64,000 bases of DNA from Rosa chinensis (GCF_002994745.2 NC_037092.1:25135001-25199000); one strand, 5' to 3'; numbered from the stretch's first letter, positions 31,369 through 42,975 are shown. Program-made: numbers and translations. Notes: generated from the letters alone by a model not told the origin.

Positions 31369-34300
31369 TAATCAACGAGACATTTTGGCAATGACACTAA
31401 GGTACAACAATAGCCTTTCTGGGGGCAAGGGCGGATCCTCGAGCAGCTCAGGAGCCTCTAGGTTACGGTCCTAGAAAGAGTTAAGTAATTGCAAGTTGTA
31501 CGCGCCTCACGCGCACGAAGGAATTTTTTCCAGAAACCTAGATTGGGCTTCTGCCCTTTGCACGTCGCGGCTCCGATGGTCACTTCGACTCAGGTTCAGC
31601 GACTCCATTCCGGCGGCGATCGCTGTCCGAGATACCTTATCCACTCGACGAGTGTGATATACTTTGGGTCGTTGTTTACGACGTGCCTGTTACTCACCTG
31701 CTGGGTTGGTCATCGACGACATAGTTGGAGATGGAAATTCTGGCCTGGAATTGCCGTGGAATCGGCAATGATGCTGCGGTGCAAGGTTTGAAGAAACTAA
31801 TTCATCAACATCATCCATCCTTTATCTTCCTGAGCGAGACGAAGGTTTCGGATCCTCCTTATATGAGAAACTTGAGATTGGAGATCGGGTATCTCAATTG
31901 TGAAGTAGTGTTCAGCCGGGGGCAATCCGGTGGATTGGCTTTATTCTGGCGTGATGGCATCGACGTTCGCTTCTGGTCGAAGTCGAACCATCACATCGAT
32001 GTGGAAGTACGAGAGGGTGATGGCTCTGGGATTGCTTGGAGGCTGACTGGTTTCTATGGGCACCCTACCCTCTCTGAACGTCACCGGACATGGTCGCTCC
32101 TCCGAGACCTTTGTCAGCAGTCTGCCCTACCATGGACTGTTATTGGAGATTTCAATGAAATTCTCCATTCTTCTGAGAAGGAAGGAGGTTGTATACGTAG
32201 AGAGGGTCAAATGCAACAGTTTAGGGATGCGCTGTCGTTTTGTGACTTGATCGATTTCGGCTATTTTGGATCGCCTTTCACCTGGAGTCGGGGTGGGGTC
32301 AAATGTAGGCTGGACAGAGTGGTGGGTTCAGTGTCATGAACAAATATTTTTCCAGTAGTTAGGGTTTCAAATTTGAAACCAATTCATGGCAATCACTTTC
32401 CTGTTCTTCTTGGCGCGTATCGTTCTCCTCCTCCTCCTGCTGGTCAACGCCGGAGGCCTCGCTTCCGTTTTGAAAGTTTCTGGGTGCGTCATGAGGCGTG
32501 CGTAGAAGTGATCAAGTCGGGGTGGGTTAGTGATGATCGGAACCAACCTATGCTTTAGGTCTCCCAGAAAATAATGCATACACGTTTTGCTCTTAATGAT
32601 TGGCAGAAGGCTACATTTGGACGTAGGGGTAGGGAGATTGAATTCCATCGAGGCAGAGTACAATCTCTTCTTGCACTACCTATTTCGGCTGTTAACCAGC
32701 AAGAAAGTATGGAGCTGTCCTCAAAATTGGATGGTTTGCTAGCTGAGGAACATGAGTATTGGAAGCAAAGGTCGAAATTGACTTAGCTCACTGAAGGGGA
32801 TCGTAATACTAAATTTTTCCATAGGAAAGCTTCTAATCGATGAGCCAAAAATCGGTTGACTGGGTTGTTTGATAATCATGGAGTTTGGCAGTCCACTGAG
32901 AAGGGTTTGGAAGCTGTGGTCATTGATTATTTTAGTTCGATGTTCAGTGCGGGGGATGTGGATCTTTGTCATATGTTTTCAGTGGTGGATTTGGTTCAAC
33001 CAAAGGTCACGCCTGAAATGAATTCTATGCTTTGCGCTCCTTATACGGCTGTGGAAATTCGAGCTGCTCTTTTTCAGATGTACCCAACCAAGTCACCTGG
33101 GCCAGACGGCGTGCCTCCTTTATTTTTTCAACAGTATTGGGACACCATTGGTACTAATGTAGTGGCAGTAGTTCAGAGTTTTCTCCATTCTGGTCAGTTG
33201 CTTGCTTCTATTAATTACACTCATGTCTGTTTGATCCCACAGGTGAAAAATCCTACCTGTATGTCCGAATTACGTCCCATTGCACTGTGTAATGTCATTT
33301 ATAAGATTTGTTCTAAGGTGCTTGCCAACAGATTGAAGAGTATACGGTCTCAGATTATATCTCCTTTTCAGAGTGCCTTTGTCCCTGGACGTCTGATTAC
33401 TGATAATACTCTGATCGCTAATGAGGTATACCACTTTATTCATAATAATCGGTCGAGTAATGATGGTGTTATGTCTCTTAAACTGGACATGAGTAAGGCC
33501 TATGATCGTATGGAGTGGGTTTTCTTAGAGGCTGTTTTGATTCGCTTAGGTTTTGATGAGAGTTGGATACATGTTATCATGCAGTGTGTCAAGACTGTTC
33601 GTTATTCTTTTTTGATTAATGGTCAGCCTAGAGGCTATTTGACTCCTACTAGGGGCCTGAGACAGGGCGATCCCTTATCACCATATCTCTTCCTGCTTGG
33701 TACAGAGGTGTTTTCAGCTCTTTTAGAGCATAAGGTTTCTCAGGGGCAGCTTCAGGGGGTTTAGATCTGCGCTGAGGCTCCTACGATACACCACCTTTTG
33801 TTTGCAGATGATAGTCTTCTGTTTGGTAAGGCTAGTTTGGAGGAGAGTTCTCAGATCCAGGATGTCTTAGTGGATTATGAGTTAGCATCAGGTCAGAAGG
33901 AAAGTTTAAACAAGAAACTTGAGGGTTGGCAAGGTAAGTTACTCAGTAGTGCAGGAAAGGACCTTCTTATAAGGGTGGTGGCTCAGGCTCTTCCTTCTTA
34001 TACTATGAGCTGCTTCTTATTACCGAAGAATTTTTGTGATTCATTGCATCAGAAGTGTGCCAAGTTTTGGTGGGGTAGTAAAGGTGAAAATCGTAAGATT
34101 CATTGGTTGTCCTGGGATCAACTATGTCAACCCAAGGAGGCTGGTGGTATGGGCTTTCGTGATTTATATGCACATAATTTGGCTCTCTTGGCTCAACAGG
34201 GTTGGAGGTTAGTGCATAATTCGGGCTCTCTTTTGGCTCGATTGTATCAGGCTAAGTATTTCCCGAATAGAGATTTCTGGTCTAGTGGGCTTTCTTCATC

Positions 34301-35717
34301 TCCATCTGCATGTTGGAGGGGTATCCATGCGGCTAAACACATTTTGAGGAGGGGTGTTCGTTGGCAGGTGAGGAATGGTCGGCTAATACGGCCTTGGGAG
34401 GATCCCTGGATCCCGAGACCTTCTTCTTTTCTACTTATCATCCGACATGAGGATGGACCGGAGAGAGTTTCTGATTTATTACTTCCAGGTTTCTCTTGGA
34501 ATCTGGCTCTTATTAATCAATATTTTGTGGCTGATGATGTTGATTTGATTTTATCTATGCCTCTTAGTCAGAGGGATGTTCCTGATCGTCTTACCTGACA
34601 TTATGATAAGAAAGGTAGATTTTCTACCAAGAGTGCTTGTGTGTTAGCTTTTGAGGAGCTCCATAACTTTGGAGAAGTTGCTACTAGTTCGGAGGATCTC
34701 TCTTCTTTCTGGAAACATATTTGGTTTGCTCAAATACCGGGCAAGGTTAAAGTTCATTGGTGGAAAATATGTTCGTCTATCCTACCAACAGCTGCTTTGT
34801 TGCGCACTAAACGGGTTGTTGTTCAAGATGGGTATTGGTTTTGTAATGATCATGATGAATCTATTAATCATATCACAAGGGACTGCCAGTTTGTTCAGGA
34901 CTTGCTCTCTCTTTTTCCGGAGCTGCATGGGGTGTTGCAGATTGATTGTAATGAAGGTACGTCAATCATTACTTGGTTGGCCTCTTATTTTGATATTCTA
35001 TCTAAAAAGAATGTGGCTCTATTGCTTATAGTTGGATGGTTTGTTTGGAAAGAGCGCAAAATGAGAGTGTGGTCAAATAAGTTTGTTTCTTTGCCTCACT
35101 TACAGTTTCAGATTCGATCATATGACATGTTGTTTCAATCTACCTTGGCTACACCTCGTAGTACTGCATTGAGGGGTAGGGCAGTCTGGTTACCACCTCC
35201 TTCTGGCTGGCTTAAGGCCAACTGTGATGGAGCCTTTGATTTCTCCTCCAAATTAGGTGGATTAGGAGTGGTTATTCGAGATGCTATGGGTGATATTGTT
35301 GGTGGAGTTTGTATTACGGTCAATTCTGTTACCTCTCCAGATATTGTTGAGGCCATGGCTTGCAGGGCTGCTTGTTCCCTGGCAGTGCAGTTTCACCTTT
35401 CTCCTATTATGTTTGAGACAGATTGTCAGAGTTTAGTTTCTACTATTGAGGCTGAGGGGGAGGAGACTTCATCCTTGGGTCGTATTATTGAGGATATCAA
35501 CTTTTCTCTTGGGATTTTAGTTGGTTCTTCCTTGAGACATGTGTATCGTGAAGCTAATATGGCTGCCCATAATTTAGCTAAACTAGCTTTACATTCTTCT
35601 TTTAATCTTTCAGGGAGTGGGCTTGTCCCTCCTGATATTAGAGGCTTTGTGGCTTCTCATTGTACTCTTTGATTGAGCAATATAATTTGATCGTCCTTCC
35701 CTTCAAAAAAAAAAAAA
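31369..35717 (+). mobile_element. L1-type LINE, 5' truncated, 13-bp TSD aacaagttaatta
   Basis: aacaagttaatta occurs at 31356-31368 and 35718-35730, with a run of A between the coding end and the second copy. The LINE sits inside the left arm of MULE-2; the right arm, read in reverse, contains the uninterrupted site aacaagttaatttgaaaag, an independent empty-site proof. About 350 bp precede ORF2 and no ORF1 is present, so the element is truncated at its 5' end. Confidence 0.92.
31725..35672 (+). pseudogene. LINE ORF2: endonuclease-RT-zinc finger-RNase H, nonsense mutations only
   Basis: It starts MEMEILAWNCRGIGNDAAVQ. The AP-type endonuclease has LSETK, GDFNEIL and a late FTWSRGG. RT has KSPGPDGVP, LDMSKAYDRMEW, GLRQGDPLSPYLF and FADDSLLF. 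A zf-RVT-like region follows (PGKVKVHWWKI...), then a C-terminal RNase H (LKANCDGAFD, ETDCQSL, REANMAAH), a domain common in plant L1. The whole stretch stays in one frame; I find stops at 32337, 32556, 32784, 32841, 33762 and 34596 and no frameshift. Between ASGQKESLN and KKLEGWQGKLLS (about 33910) the usual segment after the RT core appears missing, an in-frame deletion of perhaps 60-70 residues. Confidence 0.9.
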
Positions 35718-35730
35718 AACAAGTTAATTA

Positions 35731-36089
35731 GAAAAGTCATAAATTAAATTGGATCCACAAAAATGGAAAGAAAATGTATTGAAATCGTAATTAAAACCTA
35801 TGAAATCGGGTAATTGAAGAGGTAAGAAAATATCATTAATAAATTGAATTGATAAAATTCTAGATTCCATCATTTCAAAATTTCTCGATAATTTAATATT
35901 GTCTCATCCAAACGCAACATTAGGAAGTGTTCCTTAAAGGTCAAGTGAGACTTCATTAATACAACTGTTCGTTTATTTTTACATGAAACAACAATCATAA
36001 TGTTATTAATACTATGTAGAAATTCAATGAACAATAGGTGTATAACACAGCAATAATCAAATAAAAAGTGCAATTAAGGAAGGTGTAAA
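35731..36089. other. MULE-2 left arm, inner part
   Basis: Continues the MULE-2 arm after the LINE. Part of it (35735-35860) repeats 31199-31300 in direct orientation, sharing ccacaaaaatggaaagaaaa, so the arm itself contains a duplication. Confidence 0.7.
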
Positions 36090-37010
36090 ATAGAAGTCAT
36101 CGTCCACATTAACATTAAACTCAGCTAACATGTCTTACACGAACAAATAAGTAACAAGTAGCTAATAATGAGCCAGTAGAGTTTATTGGAGACTTTTCCC
36201 TAATGGCATATTCACACTGAAATAGAAATCATCATCTACTGAAACTGAAAGAACTAACATGTCTTGCACGAACAAGTAAGTATTAAGTAGCCAATGATGA
36301 GCTAGTAGAGTTCACTGGAGATCTTTACCTAATTGCATATTCACACTTAAATAGAAGCCATCATCTACTGAAACTGAAAGAGCTAACATGTCTCGCACGA
36401 ACAAGTAAGTATTAAGTAGCCAATGATAAACTGGTCAAGTTTACTGAGGATCTTTTTCTAATGGCATAATTACACTAAAATAGAAGTCATCATCCACATT
36501 TTCTTACAGTAACAAATAAGTACTAATTATCCATTAATGAGCTAGTAAAGTTCACTGGGGACCTTTTCCTAATGACATAATTACACTAAAATAGAAGTCA
36601 TCATCCATACTGAAATTTAAAGTTAACTAGCATGTCTTACATGAACAATAAGTACTAAGTAGCTAATACTGAGGTAGTAAAGATTACTGGAGACCTTTCC
36701 CGAATGGCATATTCACACTAAAATAGAAGCCATCATCCATTGAAACTTAAAAAAACTAGTGTGTCTTGCACGAACAAGTAAGTACTAAGTAGCCAATAGT
36801 AAAGTTCAACGGGGAATCTTTCCCTAATAACATATTCACACTAAAATTGAAGCCATCTATCATTCACATTGAAATTGAAAGTCAGCTAAGTACTGACATG
36901 TTTTATACGAACAAAAAAGTACTAAGTAGCTAATAATGAACAAGTACAGTTCACTAGGAACTTTTTTCTAATGACATATTTACACTAAAATAGAAGCTAT
37001 CATTCACATT
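36090..37010 (+). repeat. Tandem array of about seven 110-144-bp units inside MULE-2
   Basis: Units start at atagaag/attgaag near 36090, 36222, 36351, 36480, 36591, 36723, 36846 and 36990 (last partial). Each contains a catgtcttgcacgaacaagt-like block, a agtactaagtagc block, a ttcactgg.gacctttt block and a catattcacac block. Units differ by 10-25% by eye and by small indels. No ORF runs through. Position in the centre of a MULE and the unit length recall satellite seeds. Confidence 0.92.
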
Positions 37011-37787
37011 TAAAAATCATTATTGTCTATTGAAAAATTTGGGATCAACAAAACAAGTATACTTTCAAAAATTAATTTCCTCATGTGCAATATATTGTAT
37101 TCCATATTAAGCAATTTCTTTTCAGATATCAACTTCCCAATCAATTTAGATATCTAGGTTTTCAATCACTAGATTTTATGAGTTAAAATTAAGATTTAAA
37201 TACATTTTCTTTCCATTTTTGTGAATCCAATTTAATTTTTTACTTTTCAAATTAACTTGTTAATATAAGGTAACTAATCTTCCATTAATTTTATTAAATT
37301 TATTTATTAAAAGATTTAAATATTACTTCAATTTACCAGATTTCATGGATTATAATTACGATATTAATACACACACACACACCACATTAATTCTCCATCG
37401 AAAATATATAAATTTTTTGGACGAATTATATACACACACACACCCATACTTTTTTTTTTTAATATGTATAATGAAAAAAAATTCAAAATAATGAAAAAGA
37501 AAGAAAGGAAAAAAAACCAAACAATATTTTTTTAGAAGAAAGTTAAAATAATTTAGAGCCGTTATATATTCAAAAACATATATATATATATATATATTTT
37601 TGATGAATTATAGATAAATATATATATATATATTCACAAAAACATATAAATATAAAAAAATTTAGATGAATTATATATATATATAATAAAAAAAAGAAAA
37701 AGAAAAAGAATAAAATAATGTATCTTTTCTAGAATAAAGCTAAAATAATTTAGAGCTATTAGATTTTGAAATGATAAGATAGTCTTT
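37011..37787. other. MULE-2 right arm with AC and AT microsatellites
   Basis: Inverted relative to 30950-31368 and 35731-35830. It includes (AC)n runs at 37371-37382 and 37431-37443 where the left arm has (AT)n, plus AT runs near 37577 and 37618. The right arm keeps the empty site for the LINE. Confidence 0.75.
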
Positions 37788-38017
37788 GAGAGTTTCTATT
37801 AGGACCTCCAAATCTGCTCACTTGACCTCACTTTATTATGAATTATTAAATGACATATATAACCTACTATAAAATGACTATTAAGGACAATAATTATACC
37901 CAAAAATATTATATTTATTTTATGTAGACTTTCCAATTCAATAGTATTAGATTATATCTCTTATTAGTTTTCTTATCTATTTTCATTTTCTAATTTCACT
38001 ACATACTCATTAAGGCA

Positions 38018-38062
<45 letters not shown>

Positions 38063-38603
38063 AGAATTAAAATAAGATTAAGTTCATGTGACATAAAAAT
38101 GTATGATATATATGTTGATTGCATATTGGTAAGGGAAAACAAAATAAATCCTCTGATATCTAAGTCAATCCATTATATGTGCAAAAAAAAAAAAAAAACA
38201 CTAAAAATATTTAAATAATTAATCATGTGGTAAAAAAAGTACATAAAAAAATAAACTTTAAAAAACAAATTTTTTTTTAAGAATAAAAACAAATTTTTTT
38301 TCTTTTTGCACAACTAAAATAGAAAAACAAAAATAGTTCATGGCATTTTTTTATTGATTAGACATTAATTTTTGAAACTCAAGTTTGATTAAGAAATGTA
38401 TATTTAGTTAAGATTTATAGAGTGATTAAATCATTAAAATGGCTAAATTTTTTATTTTAAAGATAATAATTTGTTTGTAAATTATATGAGTGAGGTTATT
38501 TGAGGAATTTTAGTGAGTAAATTTAGAATTTGAAAATTTGATAAGAGGTGTAAAAAGCATAGAGGTCAAGTGAGTAAATTTGGAGGTTCCAATAGAAAAA
38601 CTC
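37788..38603. mobile_element. Mutator-type MITE, 9-bp TSD atagtcttt
   Basis: atagtcttt lies at 37779-37787 and 38604-38612. The ends gagagtttctattaggacct and (inverted) gagtttttctattggaacct match over about 43 bp with about six differences. The 816-bp interior is very AT-rich, with a TA microsatellite at about 38021-38060, and no ORF. It is inserted in the right arm of MULE-2. Confidence 0.85.
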
Positions 38604-38740
38604 ATAGTCTTTTTATTCAAGAATGACATGACATGATTTGACAAATTAGTGAGGTGTATAGGTGACATAGCTTGACACCTAGGATTGAGGCCACAAATCT
38701 TAGGCCTCATTGAGACCCTATATCATTGCCCTATAATATA

Positions 38741-38999
38741 TAAGGGTTAATGCTCATACACCCCAATATCTTATTTTTATTCCTCTTTACACAAACCTTT
38801 CTCTCTTTTCTCCCTATCTACCCATCTTGTCTACTTTCCTACCTTTAGTACCCCTCTTTGCGGTCTATTTCTATGTTTTGCATATCTACTATTACCTATA
38901 AAAAGATTGATGAGACGTGGTGGACCCATCAGAATTTTATTTGTTTAATATAAGTACAGTCGTTAAAATTCATCCTCTAGTTTCAAAGGTAAACAGTAC
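38741..38999. other. Spacer between MULE-2 and the left remnant of EPRV-2
   Basis: Pyrimidine-rich then AT-rich, no ORF. It may already belong to the EPRV-2 insertion, whose left end I could not locate. Confidence 0.4.
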
Positions 39000-39208
39000 G
39001 TGTTACTATTCAAAATTTCAATTATCGACAGATTAGAATTGATTGCTATCTGTAATATTACTAGCAAAGAACTAAAGAAAGAAAGAGAAAAGTTGAAAAA
39101 ATTGAAAGATTTTAGAAAAAGCCTCAAAAGAGAAACTCCCGATTATTGGGATATCATCTTTAGGGTTCAAACAAGGATTTATAAAGTTGAACAAGAGATT
39201 GAAAATCT
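39000..39208 (+). pseudogene. Open frame cut by the hAT insertion, probable EPRV-2 leader/terminal ORF
   Basis: The frame encodes a highly charged, coiled-coil-like peptide (KELKKEREKLKKLKDFRKSL) and runs straight into the hAT element. On the far side of the hAT, after the second TSD copy, the same frame stays open to a TAG at 42948-42950, 14 bp before the viral primer site. This continuity suggests that the hAT broke a real ORF belonging to the pararetrovirus insertion. The protein is not recognised. Confidence 0.5.
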
Positions 39209-39684
39209 TAGGAGTGGGCATAACAAACCGGAAATTCGATAACCGACCCGACCGCACCGGATTTTCCGGCTCGGTAACCGAACCGACTGAAAACGGTGTC
39301 GTTTTGACGTCTCACCGAACCGAACCGGTTCATAACGGTTTGGAATCGGTTCCAGGTGTTAAACAGACCGAGTTAAACCGCCCGAACCTCATTTTTATTT
39401 AATTTAATTTTTGAATTAATTTTATTACTTGTCTAATTATGATTGGTCATAAACCAAGCTTACATAGGCTTGTATGCACTCGATCTGCAGAAACCCTAAT
39501 ACCTGGCCGCACGACCTCATTTGCCAAAACACTCTCTCAGTCTCTCTTCAGAACTCTCTCGACCTCTCCCGACTCTCTCGATCTCTCCCAACTCTCTCGA
39601 CCTCTCTCGACTCTCTCAATCTCTCTCGTCCCATCTGCTCCGATCTGCTCCGATCCCATCTTCTCTCTCGGCCGAGAGCCTGCG

Positions 39685-39997
39685 AGGGTAAGCTCTCTAA
39701 ATCTCCGATATGCTTCGTCTCTAAATCTCTGAAGATCCATGTTTAGATGTTTACAGTTTAGATTGTTCTTCTAGAAAACTTATCACAATCAAAAATTCAA
39801 AATCAAATGAGGGTTTCGAAATGCGATTTGGGGCTTTTTATTAAAACTCGGGTTTTGATATTCTTACTAAGGTTTTGGGTTTCAATATTGATTTGGGGCT
39901 TTATGATATAAATGGAAATTTGAAATTAGGGTTTTTGAGCTTCATTGTTGTTCTGGGTTTACGAGTCTCATTGGGGCTTCTGTTTTGTATATGCAGA
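39685..39997 (+). promoter_or_regulatory. Probable 5' UTR intron of the hAT transposase
   Basis: A donor (gag then gtaagc, GT at 39688) and an acceptor (tgtatatgcag at 39986-39996) bracket a T-rich stretch; the main ATG follows 3 nt later at 40000. Confidence 0.5.
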
Positions 39998-39999
39998 TT

Positions 40000-42457
40000 A
40001 TGGAAGGGATTAGCGCAACTCCGACTCCTACAGGGACAGAAACTCCAACTGCAGATTCCAGTATTGGAACTACTCCCACACCAACTCCTCAGCCTACAGT
40101 TGATCAAGGTGCAGCACCAGTTCTAGCAGTTCCAGGACTTCCACCAATACCACCAGTTCCAGGTGACCCTGATGGGAGTTCAAGCAAAGTCAAGAGGAAG
40201 AACACTTCAGTCGTGTGGGCGCATTTTGAGAAGTGCAAGAATCCAGATGGGAGTATCATGAAGCCAGCTCGTTCAAAGTGCAAGTACTGCCCCCAGACAT
40301 ACGCCTGCGACACTAGAAGCAATGGCACATCAGCAATGAGGAACCATTTGCTCCACCAGTGTCGAAAGTGTTCCATTTATGTCCCCAACAAGAAGCAGAA
40401 GTTCTTGACCTTTGATAGCGCAGAAAGTGGAGGTAATTTAATTTCTGTGAGTTATGAAAAGCGTGTTTCTAGGCTAGCTTGTGCGAAAATGGTGGTTTGT
40501 GATGAACTGCCATTTTCTTTTGTTGAGAATGAAGGTTTTAAAGAATTCATGAAGGTGACTCAGCCTCTATTTAATCCACCTTCTAGGAGAACACTAGCTA
40601 GGGATGTTTTGAAGTTGTATGGGGCAGAGAGGGAGAGGATTAGGGGATTTCTTGTTGCTAATGAGCAGAGAGTGTCGCTGACTACGGATACTTGGACAAG
40701 TATCCAAAACATCAACTACATGGTGTTGACAGTGCACTTTATTGATTCAAAATGGAGGCTGCATAAGAGGATTTTGAATTTCTGTGTGATTCCAAATCAC
40801 AAGGGGAAAACCATAGGAAAGCTAGTTGAATCGTGTTTGATAAAGTGGGGGATTGAGAGGGTTTTTACGATAATTGTGGACAATGCAAGTCCAAATCAGG
40901 TTGCTTTAGATTACATGAAGGAGAAGATAGGAAATTGGGACAAGTTGGTGTTGGGAGGTTCTTTTCTGCATTTGAGATGTTGCTGCCATATTCTAAACCT
41001 CATTGTGAGGGATGGAATGGAGGAGCTAGACTCCTCCATTGATGGCATTCGAAATTTGGTAAAGTACATTAGATCTTCACCGGCAAGGCTAGATAAGTTT
41101 AGGAAGTGTACAGCTCAAGAAAAGACTGAGCATAAGGGAGGAATTGTTCCTTTAGATGTCTGCACCCGATGGAATTCAACATACTTTATGTTGGATATCG
41201 CTGTGAAGTATAAGAAGGCCTTTCAGAGGCTTGAGGATGAAGACCAGCAGTTTGAGAACTATTTCCAAGAGAGAGTGGGTGGAAATAAGAGAGAAGGACC
41301 CCCTAAAGCTGCTGATTGGGATAAGGCAGCAAGGCTCGTCAAGTTCCTAAAAATTTTCTATGAAGCCACCCTTGAATTTAGTGCCACAAAGTTTGTAACT
41401 GCAAATGAGCCTTTGCTGTGGATGTGCACAATCGTGGGTGAGATGGAGAAGTGCATGAGCAGTGATGATCCTTTATTAGTTAATATTGCAAACTCGATGA
41501 AAAAGAAGTTTGACAAGTATTGGCTGCATCTTGAGGATTTAAACAAGATTCTGATCATTGCCGTGGTTTTAGATCCAAGATACAAGCTATTGTATCTTGA
41601 GTTCTTCTTCCCGAAGCTACAAGCAGATCAAACTTTACAAATGCTGATGATCGATGAAGTGAGGGATGCATTGTATAACCTATATAGAGAATATGAAGGT
41701 AAAAATGTGTAGAGAATATTATTTATTTACTTGTATCTTTTTGCTCTATAACCTTGCTATTTTAATAATGATACACTAATCGCAACTGTTTTTTTATTTG
41801 TCGAATCTGATCCAGTGGCAGCAGCAGCTTCAAGGGATGTCACAATGCCAAGGATGGAGTCTACATCTGTGCAAGAGCAAGAGGATAGTCATGCAGCAAA
41901 CCTGTACCAGTTCAAGCTTCTTAGGCAGAAGAAAGATGTCGTGGTTATTAAGAATGAGTTGGACAAGTATCTGTTGGAGGCTTCAGAAGACCCTTGTAAT
42001 TCAAAATTCCATATTTTGGACTGGTGGAAGGAGAATGCTCCAAGATATCCTATTCTGTCCAAAATAGCCAAGGATGTCTTTGCTGTACCGGGTTCAACCG
42101 TGGCTTCAGAGTCTGCCTTCAGCCTTGGAAAAAGAGTTGTGGATCCTTTCCGAGCATCACTCACCCCTAAGATGGTTGAGGCTTTGGTCTGCATGAGTGA
42201 CTGGCTAAAGGGAGGAGGCTTTGATGCGTACAAGGAGCCCACCAAAGATGAGATGGAGCTGTATGCTGTGTTGGAAAAACTTGAACTTGGTAAGTTCAAA
42301 AACTGGAAAAACTTTCAGATTTCTTGCATTTTGTTAACGTTGCTTCGAATTCTAACTTTCGATGTAATTGACTATTTTGTTGCTTTCTGTTGGGATTGTT
42401 GAATACTTGAATACTTGGATAGATCCAGCCGAAGGGAATTCTGATGATGAAGATTGA
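40000..42457 (+). CDS. hAT transposase, BED-finger type, three coding exons, apparently intact
   Basis: Coding exons 40000-41698, 41816-42289 and 42423-42457, joined by GT-AG introns; the phases fit exactly (each junction splits a codon after its first base), giving about 735 residues and no internal stop. After a Pro/Thr-rich N-terminus comes a BED zinc finger (CKYC at about 94-97, His at about 116, Cys at about 121) for DNA binding. The RNase H-like catalytic region has TTDTWTS and IIVDNASPN, holding two of the acidic residues. The C-terminus has the hAT dimerisation domain (FHILDWWKENAPRYPILSKI, ESAFS). Related plant genes include RICESLEEPER-type proteins, but the terminal repeats and TSD show this is a transposon gene. 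ATG 40000 is preferred because an intron acceptor lies just before it. Confidence 0.9.
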
Positions 42458-42963
42458 AGAATGGAGGCCGAAGCAATTTTCCGGCATGTAATGTTTTAGA
42501 CTTTCAGTTTGTTATTTCTTGTTTGGTTTTATGTATGAAACTATGAAGTATGAAGTTTGAATGTTTGATGGTGTGTATCGTGTTGAACTGCACATTGCAG
42601 AATTGATGTTTTCATGAAGTGTTGAACTGTTGATTGTTCAACTGCAGTTTCACTTGCAGTTTGGAACTTTGGATTTTGGAACTTTCATGAATGTTTTTTT
42701 AGAAGAACTTTGGATTGTTCAAATATTCGGTAACCGGCCCGCACCGAACCTCATTTCGGTGTAACCGAAAAATGCGGCCCAGCCAAAAGAAATTCGGTTG
42801 CGGTTCCAAAAAAAGGCAAACCGCAAAATACGGTGAGGATGCGGTTTGGGCCTCAAACCGGGCCGAACCGCACCGTGCCCACCCCTAGAAAATCTCTTAT
42901 ATACTCTGAAAGAGGAACAAAAACCTCTTAATCAATTGAGCAATGGTTAGATCCGAAAATCAC

Positions 42964-42975
42964 TGGTATCAGAGC
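42964..42975 (+). other. EPRV-2 tRNA-Met primer-binding site
   Basis: tggtatcagagc, an exact match to the consensus used by plant pararetroviruses for minus-strand DNA priming, 38 nt before the first ORF. Confidence 0.92.

Larger units (their letters stand above)
30847..38731. mobile_element. MULE-2, large Mutator-like element with long inverted arms, TSD tataatata
   Basis: The 9 bp tataatata occurs exactly at 30838-30846 and 38732-38740. The ends are ggaaaatgat on the left and atcattgccc on the right (reverse complement gggcaatgat). Left-arm sequence from 30850 to 31368 recurs inverted at about 37190-37780 with many substitutions, including aattcgt.cagaaatttatat and a gctctaaattatttt block. 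Size is 7885 bp, but a LINE and a MITE are nested in it, leaving about 2.7 kb. There is no transposase. A tandem array fills the centre. Long arms plus 9-bp TSD point to the Mutator superfamily. Confidence 0.8.
39209..42887 (+). mobile_element. Complete hAT transposon, 8-bp TSD gaaaatct
   Basis: gaaaatct lies at 39201-39208 and 42888-42895. The ends are taggagtgggca and (inverted) taggggtgggca, the plant hAT type. Both subterminal regions are dense in aaccg/ccgaacc motifs, typical transposase-binding repeats. One transposase gene with good splice sites fills the interior. The element could be autonomous. Confidence 0.96.

Noticed and set aside
36090..37010. Possible CRISPR-like array
   Set aside because: Units are 110-144 bp, diverged throughout, with no short conserved repeat and unique spacers; this is plant DNA and a simple tandem array.
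40000..42457. Domesticated hAT-derived host gene (RICESLEEPER-like)
   Set aside because: Terminal inverted repeats and an 8-bp TSD surround it directly, so it is a transposon gene.
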